Part shown: positions 45,010-54,271 of the stretch, piece after piece
Layout of the letters: each line of letters starts with the position of its first letter
Position numbering within the stretch: position 1 is the first letter of the stretch
DNA from: an uncultured Clostridium sp.
GTDB lineage: Bacteria > Bacillota > Clostridia > Lachnospirales > Lachnospiraceae
Assembly (NCBI GenBank): GCA_900539185.1
Contig: UQBG01000012.1
Span: forward strand, 1 to 64,000
Length of the DNA stretch: 64,000 bases
Reading direction: 5' to 3'
Notes under the pieces: model-generated
The model's database searches: none
Seen by the model: only the letters and a program-made list of their open reading frames with translations
What the model was told of the DNA's origin: nothing
Position numbers and translations under genes: made by a program

Positions 45010-45129
45010 ATGTCAGATAAGAATCCAAAGCATCCATTGAAAAAGAAAAAAGTTCAGCAGAAGATGTGTGTTGCAAATCATTCTGAGGAAGAGATGCAGC
45101 CAAAGTCAAAGAAGCATGTTTATAACTAG
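45010..45129 (+). CDS. Small lysine-rich protein, 39 aa
   Basis: Reads MSDKNPKHPLKKKKVQQK onward with two Cys-free basic stretches around a central MCVANHSEEEMQ. It has GAAAGGAAG 8 nt upstream and begins 55 bp after hsp20 with no terminator between them. It is probably cotranscribed. A hairpin terminator follows. No family recognised. Confidence 0.6.
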   Translation: MSDKNPKHPLKKKKVQQKMCVANHSEEEMQPKSKKHVYN

Positions 45130-45159
45130 CCGGGAAATGACTAATCTGTAAACGATAAC

Positions 45160-45190
45160 GAATCGGAGAGCGGATGACGCCCTCCGATTT
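45160..45190 (+). terminator. Terminator after the hsp20 group
   Basis: Stem AATCGGAG/CTCCGATT with a 13-nt loop, followed by TGTTGTTT. Confidence 0.7.
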
Positions 45191-45245
45191 GTTGTTTATG
45201 CGATAAACAGTCGAGTAATAAAAACCTAAGACAAGGAGAGATGAT

Positions 45246-45473
45246 ATGAAGAATCCAGCAGCGTTATTTAAGTTTAAAGGATTATGGGATAGGTTCGTTC
45301 AGAACCATCCGAAGTTCCCGATGTTTATAAATGCATTGAAGAACTCCGGAATCTCTGAAGGGAGTGTACTGGAGATCCAGGTTACACAACCGGATGGTCA
45401 GCATATGAAGACCAATATCAAGGTATCCCAAGAGGATATGGAGCTGTTTGAACAGCTAAAAGAATTATTCTGA
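45246..45473 (+). CDS. Small conserved-looking protein, 75 aa
   Basis: No membrane segment. The N-terminal half is basic and aromatic (FKFKGLWDRFVQNHPKF). The C-terminal half has a beta-like EGSVLEIQVTQPDGQ and ends in an acidic helix MELFEQLKELF. A strong AAGGAG precedes ATG. I do not recognise the family and infer no function. Confidence 0.65.
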   Translation: MKNPAALFKFKGLWDRFVQNHPKFPMFINALKNSGISEGSVLEIQVTQPDGQHMKTNIKVSQEDMELFEQLKELF

Positions 45474-45482
45474 TAGGTCAGG

Positions 45483-47135
45483 TTAATTGTCCCATTGCTG
45501 TAAGGTACTTACAAGAAGTGGGACAATCTGTTTTTTGCGGGACACAACACCCGGAAGATAGCAGGCATTTCCGGTAGGATCCAGTTGAAAGGCCTCTCGT
45601 ACCAGTGCCTCGGATTGTTCACCATAGAAGAGCATCGTGGAGGATTCCTCCAGAATATTCGTCATGACAAAGAAGATCATATCACACTTGGTTGTAGGAT
45701 AGGATTGCGCCAGATAGGCATCCAGCTCCTGTTGGAGACGTGTAAGTTCCTGCTGGTTCATGGAACTGATCTGTGCAACTCCGAATGTAGTATCTCCGAC
45801 CTGGAAGGTTTTGAAATCCTGATAGAAGATCTCTTCCGGTGATTTGCCAACCAGATCGCTGCCGGCAGCAAACATTTCCATTGCGTAGGTTTCGATATCA
45901 ATATCGGCCAGAGCAGATAGTGCCCGGGCGGCAGACTCATCCATAGGGGTGCAGGTCGGAGAGCGGAACATCAGGGTATCAGAGAGAATCGCAGAGCATA
46001 GAAGTCCGGCAATCGCCTTTGGCGGTGTCACACCCTGTTCCTGATACATTTGATAAATGATGGTTCCGGTACAGCCAACCGGTTGATTGCGGAAGTATAC
46101 GGGATTGATCGTCTCCAGAGAACCGATGCGATGGTGATCAATGATCTCCATGATCTCAGCATTTTCAATCCCACTGACGGCCTGGGAACGTTCGTTATGG
46201 TCGACCAGAATCACCTGTTTTCTGCGCATGGCTAAGAGGTTTCGTCTGGAGACCATACCATAGTAGTTTCCGACATCATCCGTGATCGGGAAGTCCCGGT
46301 GGCGAAGCTTAGACATGATTTCCTTTGCACTGTCTAAAGAGTCATCGAGCTGAAAGGTTACCAGATTCGAATGACGCATGAAGTACTTGATCGGAATGCA
46401 CTGGTTAATCATACGAGCAGCGGAATATGTGTCCAGATATGTGGTTATAATAGAACACTGCTTTTCTTCTGCCATATGTATGATCTCAGGTGAAACCTTT
46501 GCATTCAGGCAGACAATCAGACAGGAAGCACCATGCTCAATGGCTTCACACTGAACATCTTCTCGATCGGCGGCGATGACGATATCATCTTCTTCGATAC
46601 TGGCTTCTATGATATCTCGATTGGCGGCTCCGATCATGACCTTTCCGTTTATGATTCTGGCGTGTGGATTACCACAGATCAAAGTCCCTTCCAGAACCTC
46701 GATCAGGTTGCTGAGCGGTGTCCGGGCCAGACCGAGGATGTGATTATCCAAAACATCCATATAGGAGCGGGCGATATCATTAATGGTGATTAATCCCTCC
46801 AGCTTGTTGCCACCCTGTGTGATAGGCAGAGTGACCACATCCAGTTCACGCATGAGCAGCCAGGCATTTCGGATGGAAATGGTATCGGCAACCCCCTGTG
46901 TCTCGCGGAAGTCGATATCCCGCATTTGTACATCGACATTTTCCAGATAGTCAGGAGCATCAACACCAAAGTAGTCCAGAACAAAGGAGGTTTCGTTGTT
47001 GATATTACCGGCCCGGCGGGCGGTATAATGTCCCGGTTGTTCTATATTTTTCAGATAAGCATAAGCGATGGCGGAACAGATGGAGTCTGTGTCCGGATTC
47101 TTGTGCCCGATTACATATATCGTTCGTTGATCCAT
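45483..47135 (-). CDS. ppaC: Family II manganese-dependent inorganic pyrophosphatase with CBS-DRTGG-CBS insert
   Basis: Hydrolyses pyrophosphate. At 550 aa it is much longer than plain PpaC because a regulatory module sits inside the DHH domain. The order is GHKNPDTDS (10-18), CBS (about 72-130), DRTGG (about 140-245), CBS (about 250-305), DHN (312-314) and DHH (333-335), then the DHHA2 domain. CBS pyrophosphatases of this type are inhibited by AMP or ADP and activated by ATP or diadenosine polyphosphates. Confidence 0.93.
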   Translation of the reverse strand: MDQRTIYVIGHKNPDTDSICSAIAYAYLKNIEQPGHYTARRAGNINNETSFVLDYFGVDAPDYLENVDVQMRDIDFRETQGVADTISIRNAWLLMRELDVVTLPITQGGNKLEGLITINDIARSYMDVLDNHILGLARTPLSNLIEVLEGTLICGNPHARIINGKVMIGAANRDIIEASIEEDDIVIAADREDVQCEAIEHGASCLIVCLNAKVSPEIIHMAEEKQCSIITTYLDTYSAARMINQCIPIKYFMRHSNLVTFQLDDSLDSAKEIMSKLRHRDFPITDDVGNYYGMVSRRNLLAMRRKQVILVDHNERSQAVSGIENAEIMEIIDHHRIGSLETINPVYFRNQPVGCTGTIIYQMYQEQGVTPPKAIAGLLCSAILSDTLMFRSPTCTPMDESAARALSALADIDIETYAMEMFAAGSDLVGKSPEEIFYQDFKTFQVGDTTFGVAQISSMNQQELTRLQQELDAYLAQSYPTTKCDMIFFVMTNILEESSTMLFYGEQSEALVREAFQLDPTGNACYLPGVVSRKKQIVPLLVSTLQQWDN

Positions 47136-47205
47136 AGTACACCTCGATTCAATAGCATGTTAACCGTTTTATTTGTGCAAAAATGTAATTTCAGTATACA
47201 TGATT

Positions 47206-47604
47206 TTAGGGCTTTTTCCAAATAAATTTAATCCCATTCAGGATGATAAGAATTCCGCAAAAGATGAAAAACAGGCAAATGCCCAGAACAGAAGTTACCA
47301 TCTTTAAGCTTTCATATTCGGACGGATGAAGGATCGTATACCAGCCGAGACCGCCACCGGCGATCAGAAAGAGAGCTCCGATAAAAATGTATATGATGCA
47401 GAAAATAATATCTCGTACCGTTCGACCGGCTTTTTTAATTGTTTCGGAAGCAGAGGCAGGTGCCTGTTGCCCGGAAGCATGAGGAGAGTAGAAAATGTGC
47501 TCCGAATCAGTATCGGAGGCGGATGGTTTATGGGAAGGTGAAGGCTGTTGGGACGATGGTTCGTCCGGATGATAGGAATATGGGTTGTTTGACTGATTTT
47601 CCAT
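47206..47604 (-). CDS. Small membrane protein with Pro/Ser-rich N-terminus
   Basis: 132 aa. Residues 1-50 are rich in Pro, Ser, Gln and Asn. Two hydrophobic segments follow (about 62-85 and 100-125). I chose ATG 47604 with AAAGGAG upstream; the longer frame has no support. The gene diverges from the MATE gene across 113 bp. Function unknown. Confidence 0.65.
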   Translation of the reverse strand: MENQSNNPYSYHPDEPSSQQPSPSHKPSASDTDSEHIFYSPHASGQQAPASASETIKKAGRTVRDIIFCIIYIFIGALFLIAGGGLGWYTILHPSEYESLKMVTSVLGICLFFIFCGILIILNGIKFIWKKP

Positions 47605-47717
47605 GAAGGCTCCTTTCCTTTGACATCTATATACATGGGTTGTATAGTATCGTACAGAATCTATAATAAATGCATCATAACATACGTAGAAACCGGCATC
47701 AAGGAGGCTGTAAGCAT

Positions 47718-49100
47718 ATGGAACGTACAAAGGAAGAAAATAGAGAGCTGGCAGAGGCTCCGGTAATGAGACTGCTGCTCCGGCTGGCGATACCGACGGT
47801 GATCGCGCAGTTGGTCAACCTGTTATACAATATGGTAGACCGTATCTATGTAGGACGGATTCCGGAGGTGGGGACGCAGGCACTGGCGGGCTTGGGTGTT
47901 ACATTTCCGATTGTAATGCTGGTATCGGCGGCATCTGCATTGTCAGGGATGGGAGGAGCATCCAGAGCGGCGATCGCCATGGGAAAGGGCAATCATGAGA
48001 AGGCAGAGAAGTATCTGGGAAATGCAACTCTGGTTCTGGTGCTTCTGGCGATTGTTCTGACGGTGGTATTTCAGATCACGAAGAATCCGATTCTGATGGC
48101 CTTTGGTGCCAGTGAAGCAACGCTGCCATATGCAAGCAGTTATTTGTCCATTTATCTTTTGGGAACCATATTTGTCCAGATTTCTCTGGGACTGAATATG
48201 TTTATAACGAATCAGGGGTTTGCGAAGACCAGTATGGCTACCGTGTGCATAGGGGCGGTGCTGAATATTATTCTGGATCCGATCTTCATCTTTGGATGCC
48301 GCATGGGCGTGCGGGGAGCAGCACTGGCAACCGTCCTGAGTCAGGCAGTGTCCGCAGTATGGGTGCTTCAGTTCCTGACCGGAAAAAAGACGATCCTTCG
48401 TCTGCAGATACGATATATGAAGCCGGAGGGCAGAATCATCGGATCGATGCTGGCACTGGGGGTATCGCCATTTATTATGCAGTCAACGGAAAGTCTGATC
48501 CAGTTGATCTTCAATACAGGTATGCAGACCTATGGAAATGATGTGTATGTGGCAGTGATGTCCATCTTATTCAGTATTATGCAGATTGTCTGGCTGCCGA
48601 TTCAGGGGTTTGCACAGGGAGCACAGCCAATCGTTAGTTATAACTACGGAGCCGGGAATATTGACCGAGTCAAGAAGTGCTTTCGGATACTTTTTACAAT
48701 ATGTATTAGTTTCTCCGTGGGAATTGTTGTATTGATCGAGCTGATTCCGCAGGTGTTTATCGGAATCTTTACGCCGGATGCTGCCGTGATTGAAATCGGG
48801 ACACCGGCACTTCGGGTATTTATGATCGGCATGAGTCTGATGGGAGCACAGTGTGCCTGCCAGCAGACCTTTTTAGCACTGGGTGAGTCGTTGATTTCTA
48901 TGTTTCTGGCGCTGCTTCGGAAGGTGATCCTTTTGGCACCGCTGGCACTGCTGCTTCCAGTCTGGACCGGATGGGGTGTATGGGGGCTGTTTATAGCGGA
49001 ACCGGTGAGTGATATTCTGGCGGTGTGTACGACGGTTACCATGTTTGTGTTTCGTAGTCGGAAGCTGTGGAAACAGGCAGAAAAAAGTGCTTGCATATAA
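47718..49100 (+). CDS. MATE family multidrug/cation exporter
   Basis: 460 aa with about 12 membrane segments. The family core GLGVTFPIVMLVSAASALSGMGGASRAAIAMGKG and the second-half IQGFAQGAQPIVSYNYGAG are typical of the DinF/NorM-like MATE group in Firmicutes. I chose ATG 47718, preceded by AAGGAGG. The exported compound cannot be told. Confidence 0.92.
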   Translation: MERTKEENRELAEAPVMRLLLRLAIPTVIAQLVNLLYNMVDRIYVGRIPEVGTQALAGLGVTFPIVMLVSAASALSGMGGASRAAIAMGKGNHEKAEKYLGNATLVLVLLAIVLTVVFQITKNPILMAFGASEATLPYASSYLSIYLLGTIFVQISLGLNMFITNQGFAKTSMATVCIGAVLNIILDPIFIFGCRMGVRGAALATVLSQAVSAVWVLQFLTGKKTILRLQIRYMKPEGRIIGSMLALGVSPFIMQSTESLIQLIFNTGMQTYGNDVYVAVMSILFSIMQIVWLPIQGFAQGAQPIVSYNYGAGNIDRVKKCFRILFTICISFSVGIVVLIELIPQVFIGIFTPDAAVIEIGTPALRVFMIGMSLMGAQCACQQTFLALGESLISMFLALLRKVILLAPLALLLPVWTGWGVWGLFIAEPVSDILAVCTTVTMFVFRSRKLWKQAEKSACI

Positions 49101-49226
49101 GGAAAGACTGTGTTATTTTTTTGCTGAGTGGTATTCGAGATGCAGGAACGAAAGGGATTTCAGAGCCTGCGAGAAATCACATCGGGATAATGTGCCATCG
49201 GCGACAAAAGAGAAAGAGGTGATGGC

Positions 49227-50063
49227 ATGGATATAGGAATCATAGGTGCCGGCAAGGTGGGCTGCTCCATGGGAAAGTATGCGAGACAGCACTGGTTACC
49301 GGTAGCGGGATACTATAGTAAAACAAAACAGAGTGCTATGGAGGCAGCGGAGTTTACCCGCACCGAGTGCTTTGAAGATTTAACAGATATTATATTGGCA
49401 AGCGATACCCTGTGGATCGCCACACCGGATGATACGATCCGGAAAGTATGGGATTGCATTGCAAAGTATGACATTCAAGATTATATAATTTGCCATTTTA
49501 GCGGCTCATTATCATCCGATGTTTTTTCCGGGATCGAAAAGAAGAAGGCACATCCGTGTTCGATCCATCCGATATACGCATTCAGCGATAAGAACACTTC
49601 CTATCAGAAATTAAATGAGGCATATTTCACCATAGAGGGTGATGATTATGCGGTTGAACACATGACGGCACTGCTTAAGAAAATGGGGAATCCTGTAACA
49701 CGGATTCGTCCGGATCGGAAGGCACTGTATCATAGTGCGGCATCTCTGGTCAGTAATCATGTACTGGGAGTGATTCATGCAGGAATCCAGATCATGGAGG
49801 AATGTGGGTTTTCCAGAGAAGAGGCGTATCAGGCATTGACGCCGTTGATTCTGAACAATGTCGAAACTGCCTGCGAGAAAGGATGCAGGGCAGCACTGAC
49901 CGGGCCGATCGAACGGAACGATGTGAAGACGGTAGATCGTCATCTGGAAGCATTGACCGGAACGGCCAGAGACATCTATGAGAGCGTGGGAAGTGAACTG
50001 GTGATCATGGCGAAGGAGAAGCACCCGGAGCGCGATTACAGTAGTATGGAATTAAGATTTTGA
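49227..50063 (+). CDS. panG: Rossmann-fold/DUF2520 protein, probable ketopantoate reductase (PanG type)
   Basis: 278 aa. The N-terminal Rossmann fold starts MDIGIIGAGKVGCSMGKY, a GxGxxG dinucleotide site. CHFSGSLSSDVF and HPIYAFSD follow, and the C-terminal DUF2520 domain (about 140-275) is helical. It lies 17 bp before panB and shares its strand. From memory, the PanG class of ketopantoate reductases has this architecture. Context makes reduction of ketopantoate to pantoate the best guess, closing the step between PanB and PanC. Confidence 0.7.
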   Translation: MDIGIIGAGKVGCSMGKYARQHWLPVAGYYSKTKQSAMEAAEFTRTECFEDLTDIILASDTLWIATPDDTIRKVWDCIAKYDIQDYIICHFSGSLSSDVFSGIEKKKAHPCSIHPIYAFSDKNTSYQKLNEAYFTIEGDDYAVEHMTALLKKMGNPVTRIRPDRKALYHSAASLVSNHVLGVIHAGIQIMEECGFSREEAYQALTPLILNNVETACEKGCRAALTGPIERNDVKTVDRHLEALTGTARDIYESVGSELVIMAKEKHPERDYSSMELRF

Positions 50064-50079
50064 TTGGAGTATAAGGAAT

Positions 50080-50907
50080 ATGAAGAATACGGTAGTAACA
50101 TTTCAGAAAGCAAAGCAGGAGGGAAAGCGGATCTCCATGCTGACAGCATATGATTATTCTACAGCAAAGCTGGAGGATGAAGCCGGTATACAGGGAATTC
50201 TGGTAGGAGATTCTCTGGGAAATGTCATTCTGGGGTATGAGGACACCATTGCAGTCACGATGGAGGATATGATTCATCATGGTGCGGCAGTAGCCAGAGG
50301 AGCAAAGAATGCGCTGGTGGTTGTAGATATGCCGTTTATGTCTTATCAGGTATCTGTGGAAGAGGCAGTGAAAAATGCAGGCCGGTTGATGAAAGAGGCA
50401 CATGCGGGGGCTGTAAAGCTGGAAGGTGGAGAGGCCGTTTGCCCGCAAATCCGGGCCATCGTAAATGCAGGAATTCCGGTTATGGCACATCTGGGGTTAA
50501 CACCACAGTCCATTCATGCATTTGGTGGTTTTAAGGTGCAGGGAAAGACAGAGGCAGCAGCAAAGAAACTGTTAGAAGATGCACATAGGGTGCAGGAGGC
50601 AGGTGCGTTTGCACTGACACTGGAGGCTGTTCCGAGTAAGCTGGCGAGTATGATTACGGAACAGTTGGATATACCGACGATCGGAATCGGTGCGGGCAAT
50701 GGATGTGATGGACAGATTCTGGTATATCAGGATATGCTGGGAATGTTTTCAGACTTTACACCGAAGTTTGTAAAGCGATATGCAAATGTAGGAGAGGTTA
50801 TGAAGGATGCCTTCCGGGGATATATCGAGGAGGTAGAGTCCGGTGCATTTCCTTCAAAGGAAAATGAGTATAGTGTAGACGATAGTGTAATCGAGAAGCT
50901 GTACTAG
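50080..50907 (+). CDS. panB: 3-methyl-2-oxobutanoate hydroxymethyltransferase
   Basis: The first committed step of pantothenate synthesis: it adds a hydroxymethyl group from methylene-tetrahydrofolate to ketoisovalerate. 275 aa with LTAYDYSTAKLEDEAG, GDSLGNVILG, VKLEGGE and IPTIGIGAGNGCDGQILVYQD. GGAG and AAGGA lie upstream of ATG. Confidence 0.97.
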   Translation: MKNTVVTFQKAKQEGKRISMLTAYDYSTAKLEDEAGIQGILVGDSLGNVILGYEDTIAVTMEDMIHHGAAVARGAKNALVVVDMPFMSYQVSVEEAVKNAGRLMKEAHAGAVKLEGGEAVCPQIRAIVNAGIPVMAHLGLTPQSIHAFGGFKVQGKTEAAAKKLLEDAHRVQEAGAFALTLEAVPSKLASMITEQLDIPTIGIGAGNGCDGQILVYQDMLGMFSDFTPKFVKRYANVGEVMKDAFRGYIEEVESGAFPSKENEYSVDDSVIEKLY

Positions 50908-50963
50908 AGAAGTAGAAGTATAAAAAGGAACCTGTAAAATACGGGAAGAAAAAGGAGCGTACT

Positions 50964-51812
50964 ATGGAAATCGTAAAAACAGTAGAAGAAGTCAGAGCAC
51001 AGGTAAAACAGTGGAGAGCGGAAGGACTTTCAGTCGGTCTGGTTCCGACAATGGGCTATCTGCATAAGGGGCATCGGAGTCTGATCGAGCGGGCAGCCAA
51101 GGAGAATGATCGCGTGGTTGTCAGTGTATTTGTGAATCCGATTCAGTTCGGACCAAAGGAGGATTTGGCAAGCTATCCAAGAGATATCGAGCGGGATAAG
51201 GTACTGTGTAAGTCAGCAGGTGCGGATCTGATCTTCCATCCAACACCGGATGATATGTATACAAAGAATTTTTCTACCTTTATTGATATGGATACCATGA
51301 CAAAGGGACTGTGTGGTAAGACACGCCCGATTCATTTCCGTGGAGTCTGCACCGTTGTAGGTAAGCTGTTCAATATCGTACAGCCGGATCGGGCATATTT
51401 TGGAGAGAAGGATGCACAGCAGTTAGCAGTGATCCGTCATATGGTAGAGGATCTGAACTTCAACCTGGAGGTTGTAGGATGTCCGATCATCCGGGAAGAT
51501 GACGGACTGGCAAAGAGTTCGCGAAATACGTATTTAAGTCCGGAAGAGAGAAAGGCTGCAACGATTCTTTATAAGGGTCTGGAAAAAGGACGGGAACTGT
51601 TTGAGGCCGGTGAACGGGATGCAGAGGTGATCAAGCAGGCAGTAACGGAAGTGATCGAATCAGAACCATTAGCAAAGATTGATTACGTAGAGATCGTAGA
51701 CTGGAAGACACTGGATCCTGTAAAGAAGATCTTTGATCCTGTATTAAATGCGGTTGCTGTCTATATCGGAAAGACTCGGCTAATCGATAATCACATTTAC
51801 AAAGAGGTATAA
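50964..51812 (+). CDS. panC: Pantothenate synthetase
   Basis: Joins pantoate and beta-alanine with ATP. 282 aa with the nucleotide motif PTMGYLHKGHRSL, VSVFVNPIQFGPKEDL, YFGEKDAQQLAVI and the KMSKS-like LAKSSRNTYLS. Strong AAGGAG. It ends 3 bp before panD. Confidence 0.97.
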   Translation: MEIVKTVEEVRAQVKQWRAEGLSVGLVPTMGYLHKGHRSLIERAAKENDRVVVSVFVNPIQFGPKEDLASYPRDIERDKVLCKSAGADLIFHPTPDDMYTKNFSTFIDMDTMTKGLCGKTRPIHFRGVCTVVGKLFNIVQPDRAYFGEKDAQQLAVIRHMVEDLNFNLEVVGCPIIREDDGLAKSSRNTYLSPEERKAATILYKGLEKGRELFEAGERDAEVIKQAVTEVIESEPLAKIDYVEIVDWKTLDPVKKIFDPVLNAVAVYIGKTRLIDNHIYKEV

Positions 51813-51815
51813 TCT

Positions 51816-52199
51816 ATGACTATTACAATGTTAAAAGCGAAGATCCACCGGGCAGTGGTGGTACAAGCGGAATTGAACTATGTTGGAAGTATTACGATTG
51901 ATGCAGCGTTAATGGAGGCGGCCGGGATCCTGGAATATGAGAAGGTTCAGATCGCAGATGTCGAGAGTGGAACCCGATTTGAAACATATGTAATCGCAGG
52001 AGAGGCCGGTTCCGGTATGATCTGTCTGAATGGAGCAGCAGCCCGTCAGGTACAGGTCGGCGATCATGTGATTATTATGGCATATGCAGATATGACACCG
52101 GAGGAGGCTCGTCAGGCGAAGCCACAGGTGGTATTTGTAGATGAGAAGAACCGGATTAAGAGAATTGCACAGTATGAAAAGCATGGAGAACTAAGCTAG
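51816..52199 (+). CDS. panD: Aspartate 1-decarboxylase (pyruvoyl type)
   Basis: Makes beta-alanine from aspartate. 127 aa. Self-cleavage is expected between Gly24 and Ser25 in YVGSITID to form the pyruvoyl group; Lys9 and Tyr58-region residues are in place. It is the last gene of the pan operon. Confidence 0.95.
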   Translation: MTITMLKAKIHRAVVVQAELNYVGSITIDAALMEAAGILEYEKVQIADVESGTRFETYVIAGEAGSGMICLNGAAARQVQVGDHVIIMAYADMTPEEARQAKPQVVFVDEKNRIKRIAQYEKHGELS

Positions 52200-52223
52200 A
52201 AGCAATCAAAAAGAATAGATGAA

Positions 52224-52281
52224 GAAAACCCCTCTGATAAAACAGATCGATCATAAAATCGTCTTATCAGAGGGGGTTTTC
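52224..52281. terminator. Bidirectional terminator after panD
   Basis: Stem GAAAACCCC-TCTGATAA pairs with TTATCAGAGGGGGTTTTC around a loop of about 22 nt. It serves panD and the converging nicotinamidase-like gene. Confidence 0.8.
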
Positions 52282-52320
52282 TATGTTTCATATGCCTTAG
52301 AGTGCCTTGCGGTACAGGCA

Positions 52321-52839
52321 TTAAAGAGATTCGTCACCGGTAATGTCAATCTGACACATCTTCATCGTTTCCAGTGCGGCACGGTGTGTCCCCGGTGTGA
52401 CACCGGCACAGCAGCGGGCATCTACAGTGATGGTAAGTGCCGGGTAGGTGGCTTTGAGGATCAGGGCATTCGATACGACACAGATATCGGTACAGAGTCC
52501 TACAAGTTCGATATCATCGTCAAAGGCTTCCTCCGCCCAGTGTGTCCATCCGAAACTTGGCTTGTTGATATATCTGCAGCCATCGACTTCCAGACCGTCT
52601 GCAATCTCCCAGCCATGAGTGCCCTCGATGCAATGCTCGACCGGAAGCTTCTTTCCCTCCGGAGTGTTCAGATAATCGGTCTGATGGGTGTCTCTGGTAA
52701 AAATGATGGGATCTCCTTGTTCCAGATAATGCCAGATCTTTTCACGGACATTTGGAACGATCGCCTGTGCCTCCGGGGTTCCCAGGGAACCATCGATAAA
52801 GTCATTTTGCATATCTACAACAATTAGTGTTTTGCTCAT
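52321..52839 (-). CDS. Isochorismatase-family cysteine hydrolase, nicotinamidase-like
   Basis: 172 aa. The catalytic triad candidates are Asp9 (VVDMQND), Lys93 (INKPSF) and Cys120 (CTDICVVSNA). Metal ligands fit Asp50, His52 and His69. This matches nicotinamidase (PncA) of NAD salvage better than isochorismatase. The start is ATG 52839 after AAGGAGAGG. Confidence 0.83.
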   Translation of the reverse strand: MSKTLIVVDMQNDFIDGSLGTPEAQAIVPNVREKIWHYLEQGDPIIFTRDTHQTDYLNTPEGKKLPVEHCIEGTHGWEIADGLEVDGCRYINKPSFGWTHWAEEAFDDDIELVGLCTDICVVSNALILKATYPALTITVDARCCAGVTPGTHRAALETMKMCQIDITGDESL

Positions 52840-53035
52840 CTGAGTCCTCTCCTTTATTGCATACTTTATAAATGGATGTATTCTGATACAGCCTGCTATC
52901 CTGCATATTATACCATGGATATGCAAAACGATAACAGAGATTTTGCAACAGATTGTTTAAAGAAGAGAAACAACATGGTATAGTTAGAATTGAAAACGCG
53001 GATAATCGAAAAGTGACAGGAGGATTTAGTAGATT

Positions 53036-54226
53036 ATGTTAACTGGAAAGACAGTGGTGCTGGGTGTGACCGGTAGTATCGCAGCTTATAAAATGGCGAA
53101 TCTGACGAGTATGCTGGTGAAGCAGCATGCAGATGTCTATGTGCTGATGACGAAAAATGCGACAAACTTTATCCACCCGATTACATTTGAAACCCTGACA
53201 AATCATAAGACTTTGGTTGATACCTTTGACCGAAACTTTAATTATAATATCGAGCATGTTTCACTGGCAAAAAAGGCAGATGTGGTTCTGGTGGCACCGG
53301 CATCTGCAAATGTGATCGGAAAGATCGCAAACGGAATCGCAGATGATATGCTGACAACGACAGTCATGGCATGCAAGTGTAAGAAGCTGATTGCACCGGC
53401 TATGAATACACAGATGTTTGAAAATCCAATCGTACAGGATAACCTAAAGAAACTCGAACATTATGATATGACAGTGATCCAGCCGGATGTGGGACTGCTG
53501 GCATGCAAGGATGTAGGAGCCGGAAAGCTGCCATCGGAACAGGTACTGATGGACTATATTCTGCGTGAGATTCGATATGAAAAGGATATGGCAGGCAAGA
53601 AGGTTCTGGTAACGGCAGGTCCTACAGTAGAGCGTATTGATCCGGTGCGGTATATCAGTAATCATTCAACCGGAAAGATGGGTTATGCGATCGCACGGGT
53701 AGCGATGGAGCGTGGAGCGGATGTGACACTGATCAGTGGACCGGTCAGCATTGCACCGCCTCCGTTTGTCAGGGTTGTACCGGTAGAAAGCGCCGAGGAT
53801 ATGTTCCGGGCAGTTCAGAAGAATAGTGAAGAGGCAGATATAATTATAAAGGCGGCAGCTGTGGCAGACTATACACCGGAAACGGTGGCAGCAGAGAAGA
53901 TCAAGAAATCGGAAGATGACAGTGAGCTAAAACTGGTTCGGACGACGGATATCCTGAAGTGGCTGGGAGAGCATCGGCATGCCGGACAGTTTCTGTGTGG
54001 GTTTTCTATGGAGACGGAGCATATGCTTGAAAATTCCAGAGCAAAGCTGGAGAAAAAGAAGATCGATATGATCGTTGCAAACAATCTGAAGGTAGCAGGT
54101 GCAGGCTTTGGTGTGGATACGAATGTGGTGACGATCATAACAAAGGATGATGTACAGGAGCTGCCGCAGATGAGCAAGGAACTGGTGGCAGAGAAACTGC
54201 TGGATCAGATAGTAAAAAGCCTGTAA
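53036..54226 (+). CDS. coaBC: Bifunctional phosphopantothenoylcysteine decarboxylase/synthetase
   Basis: Steps two and three of coenzyme A synthesis. 396 aa. The N-terminal flavoprotein (1-185) has GVTGSIAAYK, EHVSLAKKADVVLVAPASAN with the catalytic His, and PAMNTQMFE. The CoaB half has VTAGPTVERIDPVRYISNHSTGKMG and KAAAVADYTP. It follows the pan operon by about 0.8 kb and completes the path from pantothenate toward CoA. Confidence 0.96.
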   Translation: MLTGKTVVLGVTGSIAAYKMANLTSMLVKQHADVYVLMTKNATNFIHPITFETLTNHKTLVDTFDRNFNYNIEHVSLAKKADVVLVAPASANVIGKIANGIADDMLTTTVMACKCKKLIAPAMNTQMFENPIVQDNLKKLEHYDMTVIQPDVGLLACKDVGAGKLPSEQVLMDYILREIRYEKDMAGKKVLVTAGPTVERIDPVRYISNHSTGKMGYAIARVAMERGADVTLISGPVSIAPPPFVRVVPVESAEDMFRAVQKNSEEADIIIKAAAVADYTPETVAAEKIKKSEDDSELKLVRTTDILKWLGEHRHAGQFLCGFSMETEHMLENSRAKLEKKKIDMIVANNLKVAGAGFGVDTNVVTIITKDDVQELPQMSKELVAEKLLDQIVKSL

Positions 54227-54271
54227 GAAACGCAAGGAAGAACCGGAAAAAATGGAAGGAGGCAGAGGACT

